Below are positions 1 to 8,512 of a stretch of 64,000 nt of DNA, piece by piece. Location: assembly GCF_040358255.1 (NCBI RefSeq), contig NZ_CP132938.1, positions 3,658,001 through 3,722,000 on the forward strand, given 5' to 3'. Within the stretch, counting starts at the first letter, position 1. The number at the start of each line of letters is the position of its first letter. The notes below the pieces were generated by a model. That model saw nothing but the letters and a program-made list of their open reading frames with translations, had not been told where the DNA came from and did not search any database. This DNA is from Tunturibacter gelidoferens (GTDB taxonomy: Bacteria > Acidobacteriota > Terriglobia > Terriglobales > Acidobacteriaceae). The translations under genes and the position numbers were made by a program.

Positions 1-274
1 TCATCAGAGCTGCGCCTTGAACACTCTTGCTATCCACCGACTGAATGCCTGTGATGTAGAGGAAGTGATACTCGTAGTAGTAGGTAAGAAATCCTTCCAT
101 CTGCGCGGGCGTCATGCCGCCATAGGGCTGGGCGACATAGATCACAGGATTGCCAACCTCTGGAAAGATGTCCATGCGCATCCTTCCAACTGCCAAAAAA
201 AATCCGGCGATGATCGCAATCAACGCGACGATCACGGTAAGCGGACGACTCAGAGCTGCGAGGACTAAACGCAT
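1..274 (-). CDS. RND efflux transporter permease, N-terminal part
   Basis: Inner-membrane proton-driven pump subunit of the AcrB/CzcA (RND) family. The 91 visible residues start MRLVLAALSRPLTVIVALIA, the short cytoplasmic helix and first membrane segment. They continue with MDIFPEVGNPVIYVAQPYGG and the MTPAQMEGF stretch typical of RND permeases. The gene runs off the left edge, so substrate class cannot be judged. It starts 18 bases after the stop of the TolC-type gene on the same strand, so pump and outer membrane channel are probably co-transcribed. No membrane fusion protein lies between PadR and the pump; if present it must be further left. Confidence 0.9.
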   Translation of the reverse strand, partial: MRLVLAALSRPLTVIVALIAIIAGFFLAVGRMRMDIFPEVGNPVIYVAQPYGGMTPAQMEGFLTYYYEYHFLYITGIQSVDSKSVQGAALM

Positions 275-292
275 GTCAAATAATCACCTGAA

Positions 293-1738
293 CTACTGAG
301 CTGCCCGAAGAAAGGACTGAAGATCGCCACGTACTGACTGCAATTGGAGGAACGCACGCCAGACGTTCAGGCGGGCAATCGAATCATCCATCTCTGCCTG
401 CACTAATAGCCGTTGCGTCTGCGCCACATCATCAATCGAAGTCAGCCCCGCTTTGTAACGAGCCGTAGCTTGAGCAAGAGCGGTTCGAGCAGCCTCGACC
501 TGGATAGGAGTATTCTTCGCAATGCCGCGCATCGCCCGTAAGGCGGCTCGTGCTTGGCTGAACTGCTCCTGGAGCTGTCTGCCAACCAATGTCTCGCGAG
601 ATTGCTCGGCCTTCAACGTGGCCGCTTGCGAGGCTTCACGGGCGTGGATATTGGCAAAATCAAGAAAGCCAAAGGTAACGTTCAGTCCGACCGCGTAGTT
701 TCCTACGGTTGGAGCGAGGCCGTTGGCTCCGTTCAGGCGCTGTCCGTTTGTCGCCGCGCCGGTGCCTCGGCCGTACCCTGCCGCTTCCAGATTGAACTGT
801 GGCACCCAACTTCGGTCTGTGGCGCGAAGTTCCGAAGCGGATTGAGAGACGGCTGCATGTTGCTCCAGCATCGCAGGAGTGCTTTCTGGATGAAATACGC
901 CGTCATCTTCGACTCCCATTGGGAACTCTCCAAGAAGATGTTCGGAATTGAGTGGTTTCGTTATGTCATCCGGCTTCGAGAGAAACTTCGCGAGAGTTGC
1001 CTCGCCCATTTCGACCGCTTCTGTGGCTAGAGCCAATTGAGTGTTCGCAGCCGCCTTCTCCGCTTCAACCCGCGATTCGTCGGCGCCGGGACGCAGCTCC
1101 GCAGCCGTGAGAGCGTGGATGCTTTTCCGTAGGATTTCCCAATTGTCGACGGCAGCCTGAGCGGAATTCTGTATCTGACGAGCCGCAAGAACCGTTAGAA
1201 ACGCGTCCGCCGCCGCACTGGAGACCTCAAGCTGGCTCCTCTGAACAGACGCATTCGCTCGGTCACGTGCTGCTGCGGCCGCTTCCACTTTGGCGTTCCG
1301 GAAACCGAAGTCGAATGGCTGCCAGTTGATCAGAAGCCCTGCAGCGCTCCCCCATACGGAGCCGGCATTATTCGTTCCAATGACTGGCCCGGACATGCTT
1401 GGCAGCGTGCTCTGTGGAAGCAGAGTGCCGAAGACGTTGTTTCGTGTAGCCCTGTTGATCTCTACGATCCCGTCGAGACGTGGAAGATAGGCAGTCCTTG
1501 CTAACCGGATATTTGCCACAGCCGCGTTGAGATCCTGCTCAGAGACATGAATCGCAGGATAGTTCTGCTCGGCATCCTGAACGACTTGAACAATCGTGAG
1601 ATCAAGCGTCACAGCGGGAGTAGCTGTGACCGAGGATTGCGCTAAGGCAACGGTAGAGCCACTCGCTGCGAGGAGGCAGCCGACAACGATCCCTCGAATT
1701 CTGCGGACATCTCGCGTGAATGGGCTATTTGCCTTCAA
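293..1738 (-). CDS. TolC-family outer membrane efflux channel
   Basis: Outer membrane channel of a tripartite exporter, 481 residues, a normal family length. A signal peptide (about residues 1-34, ending ALAQS) is followed by two outer membrane efflux repeats rich in Ala, Gln and coiled-coil heptads (for example near VEAAAAARDRANASVQRSQL and in the C-terminal third). The start is a TTG at 1736-1738 inside the end of the PadR gene, chosen because a GGAG lies six bases upstream. The two genes overlap by 14 bases, suggesting translational coupling. The RND pump gene follows directly. Substrate unknown. Confidence 0.9.
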   Translation of the reverse strand: MKANSPFTRDVRRIRGIVVGCLLAASGSTVALAQSSVTATPAVTLDLTIVQVVQDAEQNYPAIHVSEQDLNAAVANIRLARTAYLPRLDGIVEINRATRNNVFGTLLPQSTLPSMSGPVIGTNNAGSVWGSAAGLLINWQPFDFGFRNAKVEAAAAARDRANASVQRSQLEVSSAAADAFLTVLAARQIQNSAQAAVDNWEILRKSIHALTAAELRPGADESRVEAEKAAANTQLALATEAVEMGEATLAKFLSKPDDITKPLNSEHLLGEFPMGVEDDGVFHPESTPAMLEQHAAVSQSASELRATDRSWVPQFNLEAAGYGRGTGAATNGQRLNGANGLAPTVGNYAVGLNVTFGFLDFANIHAREASQAATLKAEQSRETLVGRQLQEQFSQARAALRAMRGIAKNTPIQVEAARTALAQATARYKAGLTSIDDVAQTQRLLVQAEMDDSIARLNVWRAFLQLQSVRGDLQSFLRAAQ

Positions 1739-2042
1739 TCAACTCTCCAAAAAGCTCGCGGACCCGGAGCTTTGCTGTCTTAAGCGCGCGCCGACCGGAA
1801 GCCGTGATCTTGTAGAGGCGGCGAATACTCCTACCGGACCGCTCTTCCTCTGATGTGAGATAGCCGCGCTTTTCTAAACCGTGGAGGATCGGATAGAGAG
1901 TTCCTGGGCTGATCTTGTATCCATGCCGGGCAAGCTCCTCCGCCATTCCCGCCCCAAAAATAGCTTCATGTTCCGCATGATGAAGAATGTGAAGACGAAT
2001 CATGCCGGAGTACAGATCGCGGTTGTTCGGATCATCCTTCAT
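1725..2042 (-). CDS. PadR-family transcriptional regulator
   Basis: Small winged-helix regulator (105 residues). The PadR signature is clear: a helix-turn-helix with GYKISPGTLYPILHGLEKRG and a wing ending SGRSIRRLYKITASGRRAL. PadR proteins usually repress neighbouring efflux or stress genes and release DNA on ligand binding. This gene heads the efflux operon and overlaps the TolC gene by 14 bases, so autoregulation of the whole operon is likely (inference). The ATG has a GAGG seven bases upstream, and an inverted repeat lies just upstream of the start (2056-2070). Confidence 0.92.
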   Translation of the reverse strand: MKDDPNNRDLYSGMIRLHILHHAEHEAIFGAGMAEELARHGYKISPGTLYPILHGLEKRGYLTSEEERSGRSIRRLYKITASGRRALKTAKLRVRELFGELIEGK

Positions 2043-2055
2043 TATCGAACCTCGT

Positions 2056-2070
2056 TATCGAGATACGATA
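2056..2070. promoter_or_regulatory. Candidate PadR operator (inverted repeat)
   Basis: TATCG-AGATA-CGATA is a perfect 5-base inverted repeat with a 5-base centre, 14-28 bases upstream of the padR start codon. PadR-family operators are usually short dyads close to their own gene. Assignment is positional inference; no promoter hexamers are clear around it. Confidence 0.4.
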
Positions 2071-2140
2071 TCAGAAAAAATATTAAGCTAGAATGAAGCC
2101 TCATCAAGATCTAAGGCCCGGCTGAATTTAGGGGCATCCT

Positions 2141-3613
2141 CTACCGGCCGGCGACCAATCTTAGAGAGTGCGGAGCATCAACCGTCTCTCCTGCAGCGCG
2201 AGGCCAGTTTATTGTCAGAAGAGCCCCTCCCTGTCGAGGGTTTGACGCCGTTACACTTCCTCCATGAGCGCGCACCACCGCTTCAACGAATGCAAGCCCC
2301 AACCCACGACCTTTCGAATCTCTCCCCTTCACGCGCTGCTCGAACATCTGGAGGCCAATCTCCGAGGAAAATCCCGGGCCATCATCCTCCACAGTCAAGA
2401 TCACGGTGTTCTCACTTGCTCCAAGTCGTATGGAAACAGTGCATGCAGCGGGCAGGTGGTTGAGTTCGTTATCGAGCAGGTTTGCGATTACTCGATGAAG
2501 AAGGGCAGCGTCTGCCTGGACCATGACAGGACCGGCGCTGCGCAGATCCACACGAAGTCCTTTCTCCGACATACAAGGCTCGTACAGATCGATCATGACT
2601 CGAAGCAGTTCATCGAGATCGACTTCCGTGCGCGACAACCTCAGCGCGTCAGCTTTCGCTTCCGCAACATCGAGCGAAGTATTCAGGAATTCCGTTAGTC
2701 GATCCAGTTCATCAATGGCCGAGACAATTGGCTCACTCTGCTCGACTTTCAGATCGCCCGACAAAACGATCTCCAGTTTCCCCCGAATCGCCGTCAAAGG
2801 GCTACGAAGATCGTGGGCAAGCGACTCGGTAATAGTGTGCAGCTGGTGCATTGAGCTTTCTATCCGGTCCAGCATGTGGTTGAGCGTTAACGCCAGATGT
2901 CCTACTTCGTCGTTGCGCTTGTTGGTTGGAACTCTACTGCTCAAATCAGATTGTCCAATTCTGGATGCGGCCTCAGTGATCTCGCGGACATAGTTGAGCA
3001 TGCGTCGGGTAGCGTAGAAGACGATCGCAAAGCCAAACAAGACGATGAGCAGCCAAAGGCAGAAGAAGCGGAATCGGAGGTTCCTGAGTACACGCAATTC
3101 GTCTCGCTCCGAGAGTCCGAGGTAAATGTGGCTTCCATCCTCCATGCGCACCGACGCCACCCGAAAGGGGTGCTTGAATCCCTTGACATTCAAGTCGTAA
3201 GGCACATCGGAAACGACCTTATGTGCGCGAATGGCTGCTAAGTGCGGCGTCCCGTCACCAACACCAACCCAAAGTTTCAGACTACCGTCGTCTCCGGCCT
3301 GAAGAAAGAAGACCGAGTCGTTCTCGTTGCCGTTCGAGCGCAGTTTGTTTGGCACCTCTCTACTTGCAAGTTCCGCGACTTCTCTCACTACCCGACCGTA
3401 GAGGCGGTCCTTTGGCGTTCGCCCGGCTACATCGCCGAGTACTGCCACCTCACCAGTAAGCCACGCGTCGCTCCGACGCTGAATGTCGTTCGCTACGAAG
3501 CGATGGAGCATCGCAAAAACCAGCATTGTTCCAATGGCAAAGGCTAGTGTTGCCCAGAGGGAGATACGCCATGCGGCACTGTGCATGATGGGATTAGCGG
3601 TCTTTGAGGACAT
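2141..3613 (-). CDS. Sensor histidine kinase (HAMP, HisKA, HATPase)
   Basis: Membrane sensor kinase, 490 residues. Visible parts: first membrane helix near residues 15-37, a periplasmic loop of about 145 residues, second helix near 183-202, HAMP about 204-256, dimerisation box with the phospho-accepting His267 (ESLAHDLRSPLTAIRG), and a C-terminal ATPase with NLLDNELNHLP, VEDDGPGF and GRGLGLAFVEAVVRAHGG. The ATG at 3611-3613 is preferred because GAGG lies eight bases upstream; a TTG two codons earlier is possible. It overlaps the response regulator end by 20 bases. The HK-RR pair immediately precedes the PadR-TolC-RND genes and may respond to envelope stress (inference). Confidence 0.93.
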   Translation of the reverse strand: MSSKTANPIMHSAAWRISLWATLAFAIGTMLVFAMLHRFVANDIQRRSDAWLTGEVAVLGDVAGRTPKDRLYGRVVREVAELASREVPNKLRSNGNENDSVFFLQAGDDGSLKLWVGVGDGTPHLAAIRAHKVVSDVPYDLNVKGFKHPFRVASVRMEDGSHIYLGLSERDELRVLRNLRFRFFCLWLLIVLFGFAIVFYATRRMLNYVREITEAASRIGQSDLSSRVPTNKRNDEVGHLALTLNHMLDRIESSMHQLHTITESLAHDLRSPLTAIRGKLEIVLSGDLKVEQSEPIVSAIDELDRLTEFLNTSLDVAEAKADALRLSRTEVDLDELLRVMIDLYEPCMSEKGLRVDLRSAGPVMVQADAALLHRVIANLLDNELNHLPAACTVSIRLGASENTVILTVEDDGPGFSSEIGLQMFEQRVKGRDSKGRGLGLAFVEAVVRAHGGSVTASNPRQGGALLTINWPRAAGETVDAPHSLRLVAGR

Positions 3614-4289
3614 AACCAATACCTCGTAAAGTCTTGATTAGCGGCTCGCGGCCTTCAATATCCACCTTGCCGCGCAACCGGTAGATATGGACGTCGACAA
3701 CGTTAGTGTCCGGCTGAATTCGCATTCCCCATACCTCCGAGAGAAGCATGGATCGAGTGACAACTCTCCCGGCATGGCGACAAAGGTACTCCAGGAGAAC
3801 AAACTCCTGTGGGCTTAGATTCAGGACTTCGCCCCCACGGGAGGCTCTACGCCTGATGAAGTCCAATTCCAGGTCGAGTACACACAAACGTGAGGCTTCT
3901 TCGCTCGCAGCCAGGTTTCGTCTCAAGAGGTTGCGCAGTCGAGCCAACAATTCGGCGAGAGCAAAGGGTTTGGTCAGGTAGTCGTCGCCACCTTGTTCCA
4001 GTCCCTTGACTCTGTCGTCGACTGATCTTCTGGCCGAAAGTATCAATACAGGGCTGCTTACGCCAGATTGTCGAAGCTGAAGAATCAAGTCAATGCCATC
4101 TTGATCCGGAAGGCCAAGGTCGACGATCAGAACGTCATACTTCTTTCCAGACGCAAGTTGAGCGGCGGCTCGCCCATCCTTGGCGGCATCCACCTCGTAA
4201 CCCGCATCAGTGAGCGATTGCTTGAGGAAGCGCTGGATCTCGAGTTCGTCCTCCACGAGCAGGAGCTGCATGAAGTGATGGTAAGCCAT
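3594..4289 (-). CDS. OmpR-family response regulator
   Basis: Two-component DNA-binding regulator, up to 231 residues. The receiver has the acidic pocket VEDE, phospho-acceptor Asp57 (VLIVDLGLP) and the DYLTKPF lysine. The C-terminal winged helix (about 130-228) includes LNLSPQEFVLLEYLCRHAGR and VDVHIYRLRGKVD. The real start may be the internal ATG at residue 7 (MQLLLVEDE), as in most family members; neither start has a convincing Shine-Dalgarno. It overlaps the kinase gene, so both are made from one transcript. Confidence 0.94.
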   Translation of the reverse strand: MAYHHFMQLLLVEDELEIQRFLKQSLTDAGYEVDAAKDGRAAAQLASGKKYDVLIVDLGLPDQDGIDLILQLRQSGVSSPVLILSARRSVDDRVKGLEQGGDDYLTKPFALAELLARLRNLLRRNLAASEEASRLCVLDLELDFIRRRASRGGEVLNLSPQEFVLLEYLCRHAGRVVTRSMLLSEVWGMRIQPDTNVVDVHIYRLRGKVDIEGREPLIKTLRGIGYVLKDR

Positions 4290-4887
4290 TTTGATTCACG
4301 ATTCGCACACTTCAGGAAGCTGCAAGATGACGATTCGGTCATCTACGTCCATTCAGCGGTGGACGAATCGGGAAAGGCTAGACAAAGAAGAAGATAGCCG
4401 AATAACGACTCCTGACGTAAAGGTGAGCAGAACGATCGATTTCCGGCCCCATTATGAGGCCCGTACACGTTGATACCGCAAGTGCAAGTGCTGTGGCGGC
4501 AAAGAATCGATGCATGGAGCGATGGATTGGAGCGATGCTGCAAATGTCATTTCGGAGTATCGACCTCGCAAATTTTAGGCGCTGGCAGAGCGCCGAATGC
4601 CGATTCCGAAGAACACTCGTGGTCGTGCATCTTGCCTTGCTCTTCCGTAACTTAGCATGTGGAAGGACGAAATTGAGGGGACGCTCCGGTGATTGCGCCC
4701 TCCATGAACAAATCGTCATCCTATCCCTTCCTGCAAAGTGCTATCAAAAGAGCAAAGGTCTCGTCTCAACGAGTAGCCGTTGTATTGAGAATACGGGGCC
4801 TGTTCTCTCAAGTAGTCGACTGTCGCTGGATTGTCGTCTCTTCGTGGTCCAGCTTCCCAAACACACACACGCGACATTTAATCCCCG
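4290..4887. other. Intergenic stretch, possible tiny ORF
   Basis: About 600 bases with no confident gene between the divergent regulator and polyketide synthase genes; both promoters must lie here. On the minus strand, 4378-4515 could encode a 45-residue peptide starting MHRFFAATALALAVSTCTGL, which resembles a signal or lipoprotein leader. It has no recognisable ribosome binding site, so I do not call it as a gene. The remaining frames show only uneven, out-of-style codon use. Confidence 0.35.
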
Positions 4888-5976
4888 ATGATCCGGGCTG
4901 AGGACATATTCCGCTTGACTACGGCTTACCTGAACCGCATCGCTACTGCCGTACCAGAGCACGACGTGCATGACACCTTCGTTGTCTTCGCAGAGAAGAT
5001 GCTCGCCGACCCGCGGCTACGCACGGTCTTTCGCCGCATGGTGAGCCGCGCCGACGTCGCGCATCGCTATTCCTTCCTCGATCCGCAGAAAGACTCCGCC
5101 CAATTTTCGTCGCATTACGCGCATGAGTTTTACCAGCTAGGCAATTTTCCCAACACGGCGCGCCGTATGGAGTTGTTTGAACAGAGCGCTCCGGTGTTGA
5201 TGAAGAAGGCCGTGGATCGGCTTGCGCTCAATGAGAAGGAACGCTCCGGTATTACGCATGTGCTGGTGACCTGCTGCACGGGGCTCTATGCGCCGGGATT
5301 GGACTTTGAGATCGTCGACCATCTCGGACTTTCGGCGGGCGTGGAGCGCACGATGGTTGGATTCATGGGATGCTATGCCGCGATCAATGCGCTGAAGCTG
5401 GCGCGGCACATTGTGCGCTCAGATCCGAAGGCGGGTGTTCTGATGGTCAACCTGGAGCTGTGTACGCTGCACTTCCAGGAGACGCAGGAGCTGGAGCAGG
5501 TGCTCTCCTTCCTGGTGTTTGCCGATGGCGCAGCGGCGAGCCTAATTACTGCTCGCGAGCAGGGTCTCGCGCTGGACAGCTTCAAGGCGGTGATGGTGCC
5601 GAAGACACGCGGGCTCATCACCTGGAAGATTCGCGGGCTAGGTTTCGACATGCTGCTCTCCGGGCAGGTGCCCGGAGAGCTGGGCCGCGCGCTGCATGAG
5701 GGCGAACTGATGGCGGAGCGCGACGGCATCGACCTGTGGGCGGTGCATCCCGGCGGACGGTCGATTCTGGATGCGGTGGAGAAGGGACTGGAGCTGCCGA
5801 CGGATGCGCTGGCAGCGTCGCGCGAAGTGCTATCGTGCTTCGGCAACATGTCGTCGGCGACGGTGATGTTTGTGTTGCAGCGAATAATGCAGCAAGCGCG
5901 CCCGGGGCAGCGTGGGTGTGCGATGTCGTTTGGGCCGGGCCTAACAGCGGAGACGATGCGCTTCCATGGGGTCTAG
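4888..5976 (+). CDS. Type III polyketide synthase (chalcone synthase-like)
   Basis: Homodimeric ketosynthase that extends an acyl-CoA starter with malonyl-CoA and cyclises the product without an acyl carrier protein. At 362 residues it has the usual bacterial length. The catalytic triad is visible: Cys162 (VGFMGCYAAINALKLA), His287 (LWAVHPGGRSILDAVE) and Asn320 (SCFGNMSSATVMFVL), with the C-terminal SFGPGLTAET loop. It overlaps the methyltransferase by 11 bases. The coding strand is G-rich, unlike most plus-strand genes in the window. The product may be an alkylresorcinol, alkylpyrone or quinone precursor; the sequence alone does not decide. Confidence 0.95.
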   Translation: MIRAEDIFRLTTAYLNRIATAVPEHDVHDTFVVFAEKMLADPRLRTVFRRMVSRADVAHRYSFLDPQKDSAQFSSHYAHEFYQLGNFPNTARRMELFEQSAPVLMKKAVDRLALNEKERSGITHVLVTCCTGLYAPGLDFEIVDHLGLSAGVERTMVGFMGCYAAINALKLARHIVRSDPKAGVLMVNLELCTLHFQETQELEQVLSFLVFADGAAASLITAREQGLALDSFKAVMVPKTRGLITWKIRGLGFDMLLSGQVPGELGRALHEGELMAERDGIDLWAVHPGGRSILDAVEKGLELPTDALAASREVLSCFGNMSSATVMFVLQRIMQQARPGQRGCAMSFGPGLTAETMRFHGV

Positions 5977-6679
5977 TGCACAGATCGACTTCAGTCGGCG
6001 GGCCTCTCCGCGTGAGTTGCCGGAGCTCATGGATGGTGACTGTAGTTATGAAGATTTCCGTGACTGCCTGCGCAGTCTGGAAACAGTCAATCGCTGGCTA
6101 CTGGGCTATCGGCCGACGCTGGCTTGGCTGGAGCGGTTGCCGCATGGATTGCGTGATCCGGTACACATCGTCGATGTGGGCAGTGGCGGCGGCGATCTAC
6201 TGCGGCAGATTTCAGGCTGGGCACGGAGACGGGGCATTGCTGTGCAGTTAACGGGGATCGACTTGAATCCTTATGCGGCACGTGCAGCAGCGGAGTCCAC
6301 GCCAAAGGAACTAGAAATCGAATGGGTGACCGGCGATGCTCTGGAGTATCGACCGAAGAAGCCGGTCGATATCGTCGTGAGTTCGCTGCTGGCACATCAT
6401 CTGGAGGACGAGGAGATCGTCGCGCTGCAGAGGTGGATGGAAGCGACCGTGCAGGTAGGTTGGTTTATCAATGATCTGGAGCGGGCGGAGTGGAGTAGTC
6501 GGATGTTTGGGTGGGTGCGTTGGCACTGGCTTGTGCGGCATGATGGGCCGGTGTCGTTCCGGCGGGCCTTCCGGAAGGAGGATTGGGTACGCCTGCTGGC
6601 TGCGGCTGAGGTCCCGCGAGAGGCAGCGACGGTGGAGAAGTGGCGTCCGGGACGGTTGTGCGTGGGGCGGTGGAAGTGA
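5966..6679 (+). CDS. Class I SAM-dependent methyltransferase
   Basis: Methyltransferase of 237 residues. Motif I is VHIVDVGSGGGDLL (residues 66-79), followed by an acidic residue at the end of strand 2 (LTGIDLNPYA) and VSSLLAHHLEDEEIV as motif IV. Its start lies 11 bases inside the polyketide synthase gene, so the two are translationally coupled and the likely substrate is the polyketide product. The ORF is rich in Trp and Arg near the C-terminus. Codon and strand composition match the synthase, not the following gene. Confidence 0.88.
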   Translation: MGSSAQIDFSRRASPRELPELMDGDCSYEDFRDCLRSLETVNRWLLGYRPTLAWLERLPHGLRDPVHIVDVGSGGGDLLRQISGWARRRGIAVQLTGIDLNPYAARAAAESTPKELEIEWVTGDALEYRPKKPVDIVVSSLLAHHLEDEEIVALQRWMEATVQVGWFINDLERAEWSSRMFGWVRWHWLVRHDGPVSFRRAFRKEDWVRLLAAAEVPREAATVEKWRPGRLCVGRWK

Positions 6680-6785
6680 GATCGGTGATTCTAAAGCGTC
6701 TCGTTAGACTAAGAGATATGAAGCCTCTCGCCCCAGTCGCCCTCATGGCGCACCTCATCACGTCTAACCATCTGAGAAGCGAATA

Positions 6786-7421
6786 ATGCCAATTTCCACT
6801 CTGCCAGCACCCAGCTCCGCCGGTTCCAGATTCAAGACTATTCTCTGGGTTTCGCTTGGTCTCACCGTACTCTTCGTCTTCATTACCTCAGAGCTGCTCC
6901 TCGTCACTGACTATCCGATGTACCACGCCTACCGTCTGCAGGTCATTGCCGACCGCCATCTCCTCATCCCGCATACACTCGCCGGAATCTTCGCTCTTCT
7001 GATCGGCCCCATCAATTTCTCCTCGCGGATCCGCCAGCGTCACCTCCAACTCCATCGCATCCTCGGCCGCATCTACGTCATCTCCGTGTTTGTTGGTTCC
7101 TTCACGGGGATTGCTCTCGCAGCTGGCCGTCCGGGCCTTCCCGGAACCTCCATGCAGGCCGCCGCCTGGATGGTCTGCACCACCGCCGCTTTCATCACCG
7201 CGCGCAACCGCCAAATCACACAGCACCGCCAATGGATGGCCCGCTCCTATGCAGTTACCTTTACCTTCGTCTCCAGCCGCGTGCTCAACCTCTGGCCGCG
7301 TTACTGGAGCCACCTGGGCGACGTCTTATCCGCCGTCGGCGTGATTGCGTTCACACTTGCCTCGCTGCTGGTCGTGGACCTCGGCCTCAACTGGCGCGAA
7401 CTCACCACCCGTCGTGACTGA
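6786..7421 (+). CDS. DUF2306-type membrane protein
   Basis: Multi-pass inner-membrane protein of 211 residues with about five to six hydrophobic segments. The pattern HRLLxH...GPINF...RQRHLQLHRILGRIYV and the later NRQITQHRQWMARSYAVTF match the conserved His/Arg signature of DUF2306 proteins, whose function is unknown. The conserved His residues in the membrane could bind haem or metal (inference). It lies 106 bases after the methyltransferase, and its coding strand is C-rich, unlike the synthase pair. A role in the polyketide pathway is therefore uncertain. Confidence 0.8.
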   Translation: MPISTLPAPSSAGSRFKTILWVSLGLTVLFVFITSELLLVTDYPMYHAYRLQVIADRHLLIPHTLAGIFALLIGPINFSSRIRQRHLQLHRILGRIYVISVFVGSFTGIALAAGRPGLPGTSMQAAAWMVCTTAAFITARNRQITQHRQWMARSYAVTFTFVSSRVLNLWPRYWSHLGDVLSAVGVIAFTLASLLVVDLGLNWRELTTRRD

Positions 7422-7513
7422 TCGTCGACTAGGAGGCCATCAGACTTTCAGGGCATCGTCATAAATGCGGGCGATCCACAGCCCACCCTGGTGATTTGGG
7501 TTTTGCAAATGTC

Positions 7514-8296
7514 CTATTTCGCGAAGCTGATTCCTTCGAGATCCGAGCTGACCAGAGGGCCGTAACCACCTAGCTGTCCGACAATCCTCATTACGGCAGG
7601 CTCCTGACCTTCCAAAACCCATACCATCACATCTTTGGGCTGCAGGCCGATTAGCCGCGCGATCACGCCCACGATGCCGCCCAACTCCGGATGGATGCGA
7701 AACACCGTCGCCTTGAGTGTCTGTCCTGTCGTGTGAAACGGCTGCTCGCCCTCCGAAGAGATGAGGAGCTGAATCAACCGCCCTCCGGCGACTGGCGCAA
7801 GCATCCCCACCCGAAACGGCGTCGTATTCTGCGGCACATTCAGCAGCAACGTTCCAACGAATCCATTCGCCAGATCATCCGGCAGGTCAATGCGGTGGCT
7901 CTCGACGTGTATGTTGCCATTCTTGTCCGCTGTGCGGCTGGTCGCTATACCGGTAGCAGCTTCCACCGTAAAGTCGACCGGCTTCATAAAGAACGGCCCT
8001 TTCTGCATGTGATGGTTGCTCACCAGCCGAAATGTGCCCTGCTGCCGGTATGTCGTCGTCTCATCGTCAATCGATCCATCCACGAAGTGATAGGTCAGGC
8101 GCATCGTCACTTCATCCCCCTGCACGACCTGCGAAAACTCACCACTGGCGATGATTTTTCCAGCCTCAGAGCGCGCCACCATAAACCGATGCATCGGGCT
8201 TTGGATATGTCTCACTGAAATTTGTTCTGCTGGCGCTGCGGTGCCCAACATTATCACCAAGAAAGCGGCTACAAAGAAATTGCTTTGCTCCATCAA
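7514..8296 (-). CDS. Exported protein of unknown function
   Basis: 260 residues with a signal peptide (hydrophobic residues 7-22, cleavage near APAEQ). The mature part is rich in beta-strand patterns (GEFSQVVQGDEVTMRLTYHF, GTFRLVSNHHMQKGPFFMKP), suggesting a periplasmic beta-sandwich or lipocalin-like fold. The C-terminal GLQPKDVMVWVLEGQEPAVM is conserved-looking. I do not recognise a family. It sits opposite to, and between, the polyketide genes, so it probably has its own promoter at 8297-8500. Confidence 0.75.
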   Translation of the reverse strand: MMEQSNFFVAAFLVIMLGTAAPAEQISVRHIQSPMHRFMVARSEAGKIIASGEFSQVVQGDEVTMRLTYHFVDGSIDDETTTYRQQGTFRLVSNHHMQKGPFFMKPVDFTVEAATGIATSRTADKNGNIHVESHRIDLPDDLANGFVGTLLLNVPQNTTPFRVGMLAPVAGGRLIQLLISSEGEQPFHTTGQTLKATVFRIHPELGGIVGVIARLIGLQPKDVMVWVLEGQEPAVMRIVGQLGGYGPLVSSDLEGISFAK

Positions 8297-8500
8297 ATAC
8301 CCCGTTCTAACAACTTAGACGCCTTCCGATCCCCCCGGTGAACCCGGCATAATTTCACGTCGACATGTGCATCCGTCCAGCCAGCGCTCTACCGGCTTCA
8401 AAATGACGATTTGTACAGAATGAAGTGCCGAACTGTTTTTTTGGACGTCTACTAGAAAGATGGAATCCCGCTACAAATTGATTGAACATCCAGTGAATTA

Positions 8501-8506
8501 GGAGGG
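8501..8506 (+). promoter_or_regulatory. Shine-Dalgarno that selects a TTG start
   Basis: GGAGGG ends six bases before the TTG at 8513-8515. An ATG at 8508-8510 is out of frame and ends after seven codons, so the TTG is the plausible start of the oxidoreductase. Confidence 0.7.
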
Positions 8507-8512
8507 AATGCT

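Noticed and set aside
4454-4891. 145-codon plus-strand frame before the polyketide synthase
   Set aside because: No domain or codon bias, and it overlaps the synthase start out of frame.
4888-6679. GC-skew change read as the replication terminus
   Set aside because: Skew returns to C-rich on the plus strand right after 6.8 kb and is mostly C-rich before 4.3 kb, so it marks an island, not a switch.
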